Shown here one piece after another: positions 10,270-21,136 of a DNA stretch of 64,000 bases (position 1 is its first letter; every line of letters starts with the position of its first letter). The notes beneath the pieces were generated by a model. It was given only the letters and a program-made list of their open reading frames with translations, did not search any database and was not told the origin of the DNA. The stretch is taken from positions 10,112,001-10,176,000 of the forward strand of contig JAJKFL010000004.1 of the NCBI GenBank assembly GCA_021186555.1, in the 5' to 3' direction. The stretch is from Reticulitermes speratus. Its lineage: Eukaryota > Arthropoda > Insecta > Blattodea > Rhinotermitidae. Both the position numbers and the translations under genes were made by a program.

Positions 10270-11440
10270 ATGCGTACTTGCAAGAAGAGGTCATATAGGA
10301 GCAACATACGCCTTGAACACTTCTACAAACTGTGAGAGCTCTGCGAAAACGTGGACGGTCAACAAGGAAAGCGCGAAGGATTTCAGATTTATTTTCGTAT
10401 TTGGGCAAGATACTGCAAAATGGTAAGGCAGGGTGAGATAATAACACCTCACCAACACTGTCATTGAACATACCGTCCATCCCTCTGGGTAGATGACGAA
10501 GGAGCATTTTGTAAGATTAGTAAAACGTTTCGTGGCACATGCTAAGCCTTCTAAAGAGAGATCAGTAATTCTGTTGCTAGACAACCATGATTCGCATTTG
10601 GCCATACGGGCAATAGACTACTGCAAGCAGAATGGCGTGTCTGTCCTCAACTTGCCTCCACACTGCAGCCGTAACTCCAGCCTCTTGACAGGTCTGTCAA
10701 CGGATCGCTTACGACGTATGTGAACCGAGCTTATGATGCCTGCATAACTAACCATACAGGCACAACAGTGAAATACATGACAATTCTTGTGCCGTCAACA
10801 CACCTTCGCACCTGACTTCTTTTTAATGCAAATACCAAAGCAGGTTTCCAGTTTTCTGGAATTTACCTGTTCAGCGGCAATAACTTTCAAAATGAGGAAT
10901 TTATGGAAGATTACGTTGCAGATATAGCTGCCCCTCCTATGGAGGCAGCAGCTTCCAGTAGCAACAGTGAACTCCCTGCGATATTGATAATTCTCCCAAA
11001 TGATCATCGTCTGCTTCAAAAGTTGCACACATCCTGCTACTGCAGAAGACATTCGAAACCTTCCTAAACCGTACGCAAAAAGAGCAAGAATGTAAATATG
11101 AACAAGAAAATAACTGTCATTTTGGCTGATACCTCTGTCAAAAATGCTTTGACACCAGTACAACAGAAGGCTCGGAGCAAATGAGAGAAGAACTGGGCCT
11201 AAAATATTAGAAAGAGGAGCGTGCCACGTATCTAAGAGAGATTTACAAGAGCAGAATGCAAAATAAAAAAAAAACAATAATAAAAAAATAAAAAATGCAA
11301 GCTGCACAGACGAAGAAGACTCCGAGGATACTTCCTACCTCTACTGTCTTGGCGCATCCAGAGAAATGTGGATTCAGTGCACAGAATGCAAGTTGCGGTC
11401 ACTTGAATAATGGACGGATGGCTCTCCCAACTGTGTTTAC
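10270..11440 (+). pseudogene. Pogo-like transposase pseudogene
   Basis: A start at 10270 gives MRTCKKRSYRSNIRLEHFYK, resembling the N-terminal psq-type HTH, but it meets a stop soon after. The DDE_1 core is legible at about 10480-10700: TKEHFVRLVKRFVAHAKPSK, then ILLLDNHDSHLAIRAIDYCK and LNLPPHCS, with the second catalytic Asp in LLLDNHDSH. A TGG-to-TAG stop sits immediately before TKEHFV. Further on, another frame reads NANTKAGFQFSGIYLFSGNN, the region after the third acidic residue. A last frame encodes a Cys-containing C-terminal stretch near 11330-11440. Several stops and frame changes make the gene inactive. Confidence 0.75.
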
Positions 11441-11488
11441 CTAAATTACCAGTCTCATAGGATTGGGATACTTTATTTAGAATGAAAA

Positions 11489-12072
11489 CGTGTGTTGCTG
11501 GTGGTAGGCTAGTGCCATACTGTTACGTGTGTTGCTGGTGGTAGGCTAGTGTCACACTGAGTTACGTGTGTTGCTGGTGGTAGGCTAGTGTCATACTGAG
11601 TTACGTGTGTTGCTGGTGGTAGGCTAGTGTCATACTGAGTTACGTGTGTTGCTGGTGGTAGGCTAGTGTCATACTGAGTTACGTGTGTTGCTGGTGGTAG
11701 GCTAGTGTCATACTGAGTTACGTGTGTTGCTGGTGGTAGGCTAGTGCCATACTGAGTTACGTGTGTTGCTGGTGGTAGGCTAGTGCCATACTGAGTTACG
11801 TGTGTTGCTGGTGGTAGGCTAGTGTCATACTGAGTTACGTGTGTTGCTGGTGGTAGGCTAGTGTCATACTGAGTTACGTGTGTTGCTGGTGGTAGGCTAG
11901 TGTCATACTGAGTTACGTGTGTTGCTGGTGGTAGGCTAGTGTCATACTGAGTTAGGTGTGTTGCTGGTGGTAGGCTAGTGCCATACTGAGTTACGTGTGT
12001 TGCTGGTGGTAGGCTAGTGCCATACTGAGTTACGTGTGTTGCTGGTGGTAGGCTAGTGTCATACTGAGTTAC
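11489..12072 (+). repeat. 39-bp minisatellite, about 15 copies
   Basis: The unit contains GTGTTGCTGGTGGTAGGCTA followed by GTGTCATACTGAGTTAC. Copies vary mainly at GTGTCAT versus GTGCCAT, and one copy has TTAGGTG. The first copy lacks three bases of the CTGAG stretch. The array lies inside the pogo-like element, between the transposase relic and its right end. Confidence 0.92.
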
Positions 12073-12905
12073 CTTTCATTTTGATTTTCTTTTTCAATTT
12101 AAGTAAATATATTGAATTTTGGGCCGAAATTCTATTGTTTCTCAACTGTTTTATTACCATAATAACACCTCGTTGTTGCACACAACCTGTATCTGACACC
12201 AGGTGCGCCACCAGAATTTTTCATTGGGGGGGGGGGGGAGGCTGACCCTGAGGCTGAATAATTTGTGTTTGATTTTAAAAATTGTGTTATGAAAATCTTG
12301 TCATAAGTATAACATAACACTGTCAGCAACTGCATTTATATACATACAAATATAACTACATGTTCCATGACTCAATCACAGTGTCCTATCTTATTGTTTT
12401 TTAATTTTATTAATTTATTATTCAAAATTCTAATGTACTAGTCATCAGCTGATTTCAGTGGCTGAATTTGGCTGCAGGGTAAATCACGTAAAACCCTTGA
12501 TATCATCGTATTCACAAAATCTGTGTTTTTTTAATTTCAGTTTTGGGGTGTTTGGGGGGATGCAGCCTGGTAGCCCCCCCTTTGGTGGGCCCCTATCTGA
12601 CACGTTTGTTCCATAAAACATTATATTAATCACCGTCTCTTATGCTTTGGCCTTAAAAAGTTGGCATCTTGATTTTCCATGTATTTTACCATATGCCAAC
12701 TTACCCCGTGCGTGGGGCAGGTTGGCACACGTGCAGAGGTTAGGGCAAAATCCTCTCCCTCCTATTCCTTACGAATAGCGTCAAATATGTGTAGGTCAGA
12801 TTGTAGCCCAAGAGTGTTGCTAGCCATACGTGCCGCTATATTCAACTATTCAAATGTGAAAAATTATAACGTGAAAAGTGTGCCAACTATCCCCCCTCAC
12901 CCCTA

Positions 12906-13605
12906 CTCTTGAAAGCCAGTTATAAGGAAACAATTATATATGGTAATGTAATGGATTTAACTTAATCAAAAACTTTCCCACACACACTTCCACGAAGTCT
13001 GTGCTGCATGTTCAAGGTTAGTGGGTTCCAAGATGTCCCAATTACTTGGACCCAAATACAGTATTATGATGCTCTTATATTCCTGCTGATGACACATTTC
13101 AATTTCCTCAACCCCACGTGTTCATTGTGAAGTTTAATTAGCCTATTTACCTGACGACCTGACAATCAGATGTCAACACGATGATGTAAAAACGTAATGA
13201 GATATTTTAAACCAAGCATAAAGCAGGGGATGACCATAAATTTGGTATATGCCTTAAACCAAGTGCTTGTAGTCATAACTGCTAGTCTGCAGGCACACGG
13301 TGATGACATTGCTGGGCTTGGGGTGGTGATGTGGTGAGGAATAGATAAGATGAGATTTGCTTTAACGCTTATTGGTTCAATGTCGAGTTGAACTGGACAG
13401 TGCTTTCCTTCGTACCAGGTCCAATGTCGAGCTCAGATCGACTGTTTTTGAAATTCGAAGATTAGAGATTTTCTGGAAAATTAATTTGGAACAGACTGCT
13501 GAAAATCACGATAATAATTTGGACGAAACAGAGTTTACGTACAAGAAGCCAACAGGTAAGATGACAGATTCTTTAAAGTAGAGTGTTATCATATAAGTCA
13601 GTAAG
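12906..13605. other. Unassigned intergenic DNA
   Basis: No recognisable feature. Two short blocks share GTCCAATGTCGAG/TTCAATGTCGAG near 13376 and 13420, possibly a small duplication. Confidence 0.35.
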
Positions 13606-13608
13606 AGA

Positions 13609-13682
13609 ATACCATGATAAGTGGGCCCCTGTCACCATGATAAGTCGGCCCCTGTCACCATGATAAGTCTGTCCCTGTCACC
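13609..13682 (+). repeat. 23-bp tandem repeat, three copies
   Basis: The unit ACCATGATAAGTCGGCCCCT plus GTC is repeated three times with one or two changes per copy. Confidence 0.85.
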
Positions 13683-13689
13683 ACGGCAT

Positions 13690-14045
13690 GGCGCGTCCTC
13701 AGGTTGCGGATGGAGAAACGACCTGGGGTAGCTACGAATATATTGAGTAAGCAGTTGCGGACAGCCGATAAGGGGTGGTCTTCCAGCTTGGGGGTTGGGC
13801 GAGGTGCTAACAACTCCTCACCGTAAAAAATTACCACGTTACGAAACATTTCACAGGGCCTCGGACATAGAGTGATTCTTTGGTACAACCTAAGCTTAGG
13901 ATAGGGACAGAAGGCGGCCTCTTGTGAATGCGGCAATGAACCTTCGGGTTCCATAAAACGCGGGGAATTTCTAAACTAGCTGACGACCTGCTAGCTTCTC
14001 AAGAAGGACTCTGTTTCATGGTATTAGTTAATTACTTAGTTATTA
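13690..14045 (+). mobile_element. LINE-derived sequence with RTE-type 3' tail
   Basis: The last 100 bp (TTCGGGTTCCATAAAACGCG, GGAATTTCTAAACTAGCTGA and CTTCTCAAGAAGGACTCTG) match the RTE tails at 2025-2100, 5570-5720 and 55560-55830. The upstream part is open for long stretches on the minus strand, but no protein domain is recognised there. Confidence 0.55.
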
Positions 14046-14105
14046 AGAGAATAGTAGGGCTTAGAACAGATGTCAGTTCTCTGTTTGTCTTGAATATTGT
14101 GCCGC

Positions 14106-14645
14106 ATTTGAAAATTTTCAGACAGCAGAAGAAGTAGAATGGTTTGCCGAGAAAATGGAACAGTCGGTACAGGAAGAACTTGACCGCAACACAAGAAGAA
14201 AGCTGGCTAAAGAAATGTTAAAATCACAGGCGCTTGACAAATTTCTAGCCACAAAGTTTGTAACAGTGAAGCGGTATGGAGGAGAGTGTGCAGACAGCAT
14301 GATGGCTTCTTCATGGAATTCCTCAGTACAACAGCCAATGGTACATACAAGATAAAGACTTGTAAAGATGTTACGAATAGGAGATTTAACAAAAATGAGG
14401 GTCATGTCAGAAATGATGCCCTGGATTGTTTACTGTGCCTTCATACTGGCAGTAAAAACAACTAATGCTCTGCAACATTAACACAAAACCTCACTATTTA
14501 AATCTATTAAGCAGGAATTAAATTAATGGAAAGTACAGTCTTCAGGGATTTCATGCCACATAGTTGAAACACACATACCCACATTTTAGAGTAGTAGGTT
14601 CAGAAGGCAGTTTCTCCGCAAGATGTGACCAATCCAGTTAGCCTT
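14106..14645 (+). repeat. Segmental duplication, copy 2
   Basis: This is a near-identical copy of 6977-7525. Similarity begins at ATTTGAAAATTTTCAG and ends around CCAATCCAGTTA. The sequences on both sides differ from copy 1, which fixes the breakpoints. Confidence 0.85.
14122..14340 (+). pseudogene. DHTKD1: DHTKD1-like exon, copy 2, single-base deletion
   Basis: The same exon as 6993-7213, here reading FLATKFVTVKRYGGECADSM and then leaving frame because ATGATGGCTTC has one G fewer than the ATGATGGGCTTC of copy 1. The VKRYGGE-A-SMM motif that precedes the active-site region of this E1 family is thus visible in this copy. Exon lengths of 221 and 219 nt point to a shared 220-nt ancestor. The companion exon at 6090 is not repeated near this copy. 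Confidence 0.7.
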
Positions 14646-15592
14646 CCTTCCTTTTATTGTATGTACGATATTCCTCTCCTCCTTGACTCTGTGTAATACT
14701 TCTTGTATTTGTCGAAAAGAAGTGCATTAAGTTCACAAAAGAAACGTCATGTTATATGAAGTGCTGGTAACGTCCACCACACTTTGCAATGCATGCATCC
14801 GCTCTTTTCGTCATGTTAGATGCAACCGGTGATGAATTTGTTTAGCGATGCTTATAATGCATATTTGAATATTTTGTTACAATTATTCCGACGTTTGCGG
14901 GTTGTTTTGCTACACACTTTATTCCTGAAACGCCCAAGTGTGGGTTAATAACGCAATCATAAAAAATTCGTGCCACATTTGGACCTTTTAAATTGCTGCA
15001 CGTGCTATAGCCCCATTTTGTTCAAACCAGCAGCCATGTTCAACTTACGACAATGACATGAAATTCGTAATTAGTTTTTGACAACTCTCTGTACTAGTAT
15101 AGTCACAACTGTATATCTCTTCTATGAATCCAGTTGAATTGCATTTAATTACAGCCATCAGAAATATTTAAATACAGATTGCGTGACATGTCGATCGCAC
15201 TGTATAGACCAAGAAGATTAAACAAAACATGGTAGTAGGAAATGTGCGCATGCTGTTCAAAATTCTGGTCTGTTCGCCCTGTTAGTGTCTCTAGACTTTC
15301 AATTCCTGAATGCTAAATTTATGCTGTCTTGTAAATAGTGTAAAACAGAAAGGGCAGACGACAGGAGAGGCACAAGAACGAAAGAAAATAAAGCCTTCTG
15401 CAGACCCGTACTGAGGCTCTTGATACAGAAAGACTTGCACTGTGGCGGCCATTATAAAACTGGGAAAGGTTCCACCATTTTGTGCAATAAGCGCCACTAC
15501 AAAATTTGAGAACAATTTGTCTAACGGTTCTCAAATTATGAGATGACACATTACGAAAACCATCTCCAAAACCATGAGTGTTACGCACTGCC
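14646..15592. other. Unassigned intergenic DNA
   Basis: No recognisable gene or repeat border. Small open frames on the minus strand around 15300-15590 show no domain. Confidence 0.4.
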
Positions 15593-15690
15593 ATGGCTCA
15601 GGCGCTTAGTCGCCGGCCTCTCACCGCGGAGGCCCGGGTTCAGTCCCAGGTCAGTCCATGTCGGATCTGTGGTGAACAAAATGGCACTGG
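15593..15690 (+). repeat. tRNA-derived SINE head
   Basis: TGGCTCAGGCGCTTAG (A-box-like) and CCCGGGTTCAGTCCCAGG (B-box-like) lie 30 bp apart, as in tRNA-derived SINEs. A tandem array follows directly. Confidence 0.55.
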
Positions 15691-16225
15691 GACGGGTTTT
15701 TTCTCTCAGTACTTCAGTTTTACCCTGTTATTATCATTCCACCAATGCTCCATACTCATTCATACATCTACCACCCACGCTGTATAATGTTTTTCTCCCA
15801 GTACTTCCGTTTTCCCCTGTCAGTATCATTCCACCAATGCTCCATACTCATTCATACATCTACCACAGACGCTGTATAATGTTTCTCTCCCAGTACTTCA
15901 GTTTTCCCCTGTCAGTATCATTCCACCAATGCTCCATACTCATTCATACATCTACCATCAACGCTGTATAATGTTTCTCTCCTAGTACTTCAGTTTTCCC
16001 CTGTCAGTATCATTCCACCAACGCTCCATACTCATTCATACATCTACCACCAACGCTGTATAATGTTTCTCTCCCAGTACTTCAGTTTTGCCCTGTCAGT
16101 ATCATTCCACCAATGCTCCATACTCATTCATACATCTACCACCCACGCTGTATAATGTTTTTCTCCCAGTACTTCAGTTTTCCCCTGTCAGTATCATTCC
16201 ACCAATGCTCCATACTCATTCATCC
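15691..16225 (+). repeat. 91-92-bp tandem repeat, about six copies
   Basis: The unit includes CAGTACTTCAGTTTTCCCCT, CAGTATCATTCCACCAATGC and CGCTGTATAATGTTTCTC. CTGTATAATG recurs at intervals of 91-92 bp (15780, 15872, 15963, 16055, 16147). The last copy is truncated. The open frames that cross the array are a by-product of the repeat. Confidence 0.92.
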
Positions 16226-17755
16226 ATGATTGACGGTATATAATCTTACCGATTGATGGTATCGTTATGTAATACACAGGAAATGCGAACGTCTATTTCG
16301 TTTTCGTGTACAGCTCGAAATATATTTTTGGTCCGATAAACATTTAGTGAGCCATTATCGGTATGTGCGTAGAACCTCACGCTGGTCTTCACGTAAAGTG
16401 TCCAATACTGCTATCAGATTTTAAACATAATCGTCATGTAGAGACAAATTTTAGTAAACCTGCAATAGCCTACGTCAGATTTCATTGACCTTTGAACTGT
16501 CGTTCGTTACAAGACGACAAACATGGCAAATTTGCAAGCGCATTTTTGTAACATTCTGTTACGACCGTGTTAAAAAATTGTGATAACAATATATTCTATT
16601 TCCAGGACTTAAAATAAAACAACGACTGTGAGAATGAAGTCGAAAGAGATAAAGAACTAAAGTAGGGTGTCCAACTGCAGGCAGTGGGCCACATGTAACC
16701 CACAAAATCTCACATACAATGTCATTTCTATCACAGAAGCGTTTGACACAGTACGAAGGTAGGCAGGTCTATGTATCAAAACGCATGTAGCAATAAAGCC
16801 AGGATCACTCATCGATTGGCCCTTATAACCGCACGTACCTTTATTTGTTATGCCTGGCTCTCAGTTCGGTAGCATGTGGACTCTCGCTCGTCGCTGTCAC
16901 CTCTAATGAAATGTACTCAGACGTTTTGACTCCTATGCTCACCATTAATCTTGTCACTGCTCCATGTCCATTCAGTCCGTCCTACTTTCAAAAAGGCAAA
17001 ACTATGTCTTTTCTCCTTCGACATTTTCACCCCTCTGTATTCTTTCAGTGACTTCTAACCTTTTTCTCCTTCTCACTTTATGGTTGCTGTACACATTTAT
17101 GTCTCCTTAACTACACCCATGATTCTTTCTAGTTGCTTAAAATTTACAAACTTTTCAGTATATTTTCTTACTTTCAACAATTATAGTAATAAAACTTATA
17201 TATAACTCCCAAATTTAATATAAATCAATTACACCCTTATGTTAAGGAATCAGGCGGTTTTTATTCCCTCGCTATTACGGAGTGTAAATTTCGTAATTTG
17301 TTCGTCGCCGGTGTCTCGTGTTGTTATTTCCAACAATAACGGAGTGGCCTATTATATGCACATAAACTAAGATAACTTCGCACATAAAGTAATATCAACC
17401 CTTTAAAGCACAGTCGTTACTATACTTATCCCTCGCTTTCACATTAAAATCCCTGAATTTTGTCCAGAGTGGATTTATGGATTCGAATATACGGCGATTT
17501 TTTCCGTATACAGAATTAACCAAATTGTCTTTGTAACTGAGACAATGTTGCAACTGCGTCTGTAAATATTTATTACACGAAACTCGTTCTTCAACGCGTT
17601 AAATCATTAAGTGAAGGTGAGACAGGTTATGAGCTGCGCCCACTGACTTACCTTGAGACATTCCCGGCGACGCCATGGGACAGATAGAGGACGTGGCACA
17701 GCGTTAGTTTCAGTGTTGTTTTTAGGCGCGTTCGCGAAATTGCGAAAAGCGACTA
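16226..17755. other. Unassigned intergenic DNA
   Basis: No gene recognised in about 1.5 kb. The only clear local feature is a GTCTGTCCGTCCGTCCG run at about 17777, just beyond this stretch, which starts a dispersed-looking block into which the next MITE is inserted. Confidence 0.35.
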
Positions 17756-17873
17756 TTAGCTTCGTCACGTCTCTCTGTCTGTCCGTCCGTCCGCATGGAA
17801 CAACTCGGCTCCCAATGGAGGGATTTTCATGAAATTTGATACTTGGGTATTTTTCGAAAAATAGGGGAGACCG

Positions 17874-18339
17874 GGTTTAGTAGGCACACTTTTCACTTTT
17901 TAATTTTTTACAATTTTCATACACGCTGGCACGGTGAGCCAACTTGCCCCGTAGCAAATGAGCCAGCTAGACACAACACGAACTTTCAGTTTTGAGGTTG
18001 GTTTCCTCTGAGATTAAATGCACAAGAAAGACTGTTACTTATCAGTCACATTGCCACATATATACTGCATAATTACATACCTTTGGTTCAGATGAAACCC
18101 TAGCAACCTTCTCATTAACGTATTTACCAAACTGTTGTAAAATGACTCGGAGGTGTGCAAAACACACACAACCAAATTTTGCTTCCGATACAGCTCTGAA
18201 CACACTGCCAAGTAACTTCCCTGCAATGAAGGATGTTGCTCTTCATACTGCCTCACAGGTGCTGCGCTCTTACAAAGGAGAGGCGAGATATTAACGTTGT
18301 GCCAACTTACCCGTGTAGCCAACTAAACCCGGTTTCCCC
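17874..18339. mobile_element. MITE, 466 bp, TA target
   Basis: The left end GGGGAGACCGGGTTTAGTAG and right end ACTAAACCCGGTTTCCCC are inverted copies flanked by TA (17872-17873, 18340-18341). Inside, GAGCCAACTTGCCCCGT and GTGCCAACTTACCCGTG match subterminal words of the pogo-like element at 9773-12903, which suggests a related transposase. The insertion splits a block reading TTTTCGAAAAATAAGTCGCG once the element is removed. Confidence 0.8.
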
Positions 18340-18341
18340 TA

Positions 18342-18890
18342 AGTCGCGATGAGGGAAGTTTGATTAAACTCTGACAAGAATAACGGCTACTTTACATGAA
18401 GACGTCTGTACATCTATGATAATATCTCGTTGAATAATTCTTAGAATGAGAAATGTTTCAGAAAAAAGTTGTAGAGAAAATGAAAACACACATTTTATGT
18501 TCAATAACTTTTTTCCGAAAATAGTGTCGATTATGATATAATGTGGAAAAATATGGTACAGCCAGACAGGCCACAAATGACAATATAATACGGCCATGCG
18601 CTTTGCATGCTGGATAACTAAGGGTACAGACACACACTCACAATATGTAATACTTATTGCTTTTCTACGGCAACAATGGTTACGCGATCGCGCCTTAATG
18701 TTGAGTTATACGTACATTGCCTGTCTTGTGCTTTGACTCTTCATACACTTTAGACACTCTGTTACAAGGAAACTAATATTAAAATGTATAATTCGTGGAA
18801 GCAATTTGATAGGGCGGGGCTCTGACGAAAAGCAGGTGTCAATTATTGACTCAGGCGCGTTCGAAGGTCATCCCTGAGGAAGCATTGGCA
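18342..18890. other. Upstream flank of the EndoU first exon
   Basis: No repeat or gene recognised. Confidence 0.35.
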
Positions 18891-18898
18891 CATAAAAG
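18891..18898 (+). promoter_or_regulatory. TATA-like element
   Basis: CATAAAAG lies about 100 bp before the proposed start codon at 18994. No arthropod initiator of the TCAGT type was seen about 30 bp downstream, so this is only a candidate core promoter. Confidence 0.2.
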
Positions 18899-18993
18899 TC
18901 AAGAGCTAAGGACAGGGATCCTCCAGAAGTTGCAGAGTAGCTGTACTGGACATAGGAGCGTGTACGGATAAAGGAAGAAAATTCTGTCCAAGA

Positions 18994-19042
18994 ATGAAGT
19001 TTGTTTATATACTGGTGTTAATACCGATTGTGTTTGGATGGG
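18994..19042 (+). CDS. Signal-peptide exon, proposed exon 1 of the EndoU gene
   Basis: ATG at 18994 opens MKFVYILVLIPIVFGW, a short basic start with a hydrophobic core typical of a secretory signal peptide. It runs into a good donor (G/GTAAGCC) at 19042/19043. The exon ends in phase 1, which matches the phase-1 acceptor of the 99-nt exon copies at 38430 onward. Secretion fits insect EndoU proteins, which are often extracellular. The link to the EndoU exons 19 kb away is inferred from strand, phase and lack of a competing gene, so another transcript is possible. Confidence 0.5.
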
Positions 19043-19775
19043 GTAAGCCTTTTATAGATGTCTGATGAAGTATCACTGTTTATATGACCTGTGCTTTGCA
19101 GACTATTGCACATTACAGCTAGCTTTGGCATATGCAATATTTATTGCCACTGGTTATTGCTTTGTCACTTTGCATGCAGGCAGAATGTTGGCTGTGCACA
19201 AACTGTGAGCTCGTGTACCGCTTGTGCCAAGTGTAGTGTCATAATGACAGTTTTCAGTTAACGTCTGACTACCAAAACTGCGCCTGATAAAAGTACGGCT
19301 TCTTCACCTATTAGCCCAATAGAGTAAACTCCAGGGCCATGTTTTTAACAACAGACGTGAAATTAATGAAATAGTACAATCACAGAAGAAAAATTAATAC
19401 TTCAGCAATAAATGTTATTGCATTTTAAAAGAAGTTTCTGTTTTGATAAACGAAAAACGTGAAAGTTATCAACACTCCTCTTGGTATTTTGACTTCCTGG
19501 TTAGGTCCAGACCCGTAATTCAGCCAGTCAAGGTCAGGTGCTGGTTTTGTGTTGTCACTATCAGTGTTGTAGCTAATTAAATTAAAAGAACTTTATTAAC
19601 ATTGATTAGTTACATCATCGACAACATACATCCTGTTAGAGTAGTTGTTCCAGTTACCAACTGTTCTGATCGCCTCAAGCGTCGGAGTTGAATCCCAGGA
19701 TCTCCGTAGGTGTTCAGAGATTCGTAATAGTAGTGAAAAACTATGAAAAAAACACTACCAAGCCCTTTGCCGATT
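19043..19775. other. Intron 1 start, no feature seen
   Basis: GGAGTTGAATCCCAGG near 19684 weakly resembles a tRNA-type B box. Nothing else was recognised. Confidence 0.3.
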
Positions 19776-20291
19776 TTAAAGCAACGCGTGCTTTGGTCGT
19801 TTGTGCTTATAATGTTTGTATAACTGGTGCAAGTCCTGCAATGTATATTGGCCTATAGATCAAATAAGTGGATTTGTATGGGACGTACAGGACGAGTAGA
19901 ATTGTTCTGCCAGGCGTAGAATATACGGTTGAATATATTAGATTCCGGTGATCCTGTGTAGTTGGGATATGGGATTTCTCCGTGGGGAGTTGGTAATGAT
20001 CCTTAAGCACTTGTTTTGTACCACTTGTAGGTTACGATATGTGGAATCACTGATCGCGCACCATACCAGATTGGCATACGTCATAGTAGGTCGGATGACC
20101 GTCTTATAAAGTTGGAGTTTTATTTCCATCGAGAGTGTGGATCCTCTTGCCAGCAGGGGGAATATGTTGACCAATGTGCCCATTGCATTGTGCACCGACC
20201 TTTGGATATGTGATGAGTAGTTGAGAGTTGATGTAAACTGGAGTCCGAGATACTTAATGGATGTAGTCCAAGGAACCTCGACTCCCTCCAT
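19776..20291 (-). pseudogene. LINE ORF2 C-terminal domain
   Basis: The first part reads VPWTTSIKYLGLQFTSTLNY, VIRPTMTYANLVWCAISDST and NKCLRIITNSP, the RT thumb and the usual insect LINE block after it. Just past the ISQLHRITGI stop another frame gives LAEQFYSSCTSHTNPLI and ends with HKRPKHALL before TAA at about 19776. One or two small frame changes separate the parts. Confidence 0.7.
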
Positions 20292-20324
20292 CGTTATAGT
20301 TGCCAGTCCTGGAAGTCGACGTTT

Positions 20325-21059
20325 CTAGAACACAATGGCTGCCGATTTATCGATATAGACTTTCATCCTCCATCGGGAAAAACAAATGTAAAAGCGATGT
20401 AGGGCCCTGGAGAGACGGCGTGCTACTGTGTCAATCCTCCAAGATTGAGTAAAAATTGCCGTATCATCCGCAAATAGTGCTGTATTGATATGGGGGGTCC
20501 TGGGAAAGTCGGCAGTATAAATAGCAAATAGAATTGGGGATAGTACCGCCCCCTGGGGTAAACCAGCCTCTGGGTACTTTGGGAGGGAGGATATTCCTGA
20601 AATGGTCACTGTGAATGACCGGTGGGTTAGGTATGACATGAGGAATTTTATGATGTACGCCGGATACTTGTACTGTATGAGTTTAAATAATAGACCTTTA
20701 ATCCAAATTGTATCATAGGCCTTTTCCAAATCGAGGGCAATAAGCCCCGTATGTTTACGGATGTTGTAACCGTGAGTAATGAAGTCGGCCAGTCTAGCAA
20801 GTTGGGCTGTGGTCGAGTGACGTTTACGAAATCCAAACTGTTCATGGGATATTATGTTTTCCCCTATCGCCGTTTGTGTCAATCGTTTCGCTACTATAAG
20901 TTCCATAACTTTGCTGAGCGTTGGTAGGAGGCTAATGGACCGATATGAATGAGGATCCATCGGAGGCTTCCTGGGTTTGGGGACCGCTATTACTGTTGCT
21001 TGTTTCCACGATGTTGGAAAATGTCCTAGTCTCAGCGAGTTGTTAAAAATGCTTGTCAA
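20325..21059 (-). pseudogene. LINE ORF2 reverse transcriptase core
   Basis: A 244-codon open stretch contains YRSISLLPTLSKVMELIVAK, FGFRKRHSTTAQLARL, LIALDLEKAYDTIW (motif A Asp), AGLPQGAVLSPILFAIYTAD (motif B) and TALFADDTAIF (motif C Asp-Asp). Catalytic residues are therefore intact in this part. The frame breaks at both edges, upstream toward the linker at 21137 and downstream at the KSAAIVF stop. Confidence 0.85.
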
Positions 21060-21136
21060 ATATCCTATTACTGTGGGGAGCAGGTTCCGAAGTAGGGTAT
21101 TAGTGATCCCGTCGTTTCCTGGTGCCTTTCGAGTCT

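Larger units (their letters stand above)
9773..12903 (+). mobile_element. Decayed pogo/DDE_1 transposon, 3.1 kb
   Basis: The ends are inverted copies: GGGGTGAGGGGGCTAGTTGG on the left, and GCCAACTATC then CCCCCTCACCCC on the right. Both are bordered by TA (9771-9772, 12904-12905). A second set of inverted words, GTGTCAACTTGCCCCGC (about 10186) and GGGGCAGGTTGGCACAC (about 12716), lies further inside. The plus strand between them holds a broken transposase gene (10270 to about 11440) and then a 39-bp minisatellite. The length and TA target fit an originally autonomous pogo-type element. Confidence 0.85.

Noticed and set aside
11489..12072. CRISPR-like array
   Set aside because: The repeats are contiguous 39-bp units without unique spacers, in a eukaryotic transposon context.
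13655..13954. 99-codon minus-strand frame
   Set aside because: Antisense to LINE-derived sequence and its RTE-type tail, with no domain.
15543..15971. 142-codon plus-strand frame
   Set aside because: It is created by reading through the 92-bp tandem repeat, whose length lets frames stay open by chance.
18035..18322. 95-codon minus-strand frame in the MITE at 17874
   Set aside because: No domain, lies wholly in a non-autonomous MITE and crosses its subterminal repeats.
19684..19700. tRNA-like B box GGAGTTGAATCCCAGG
   Set aside because: Weak match with no A box at the proper distance.
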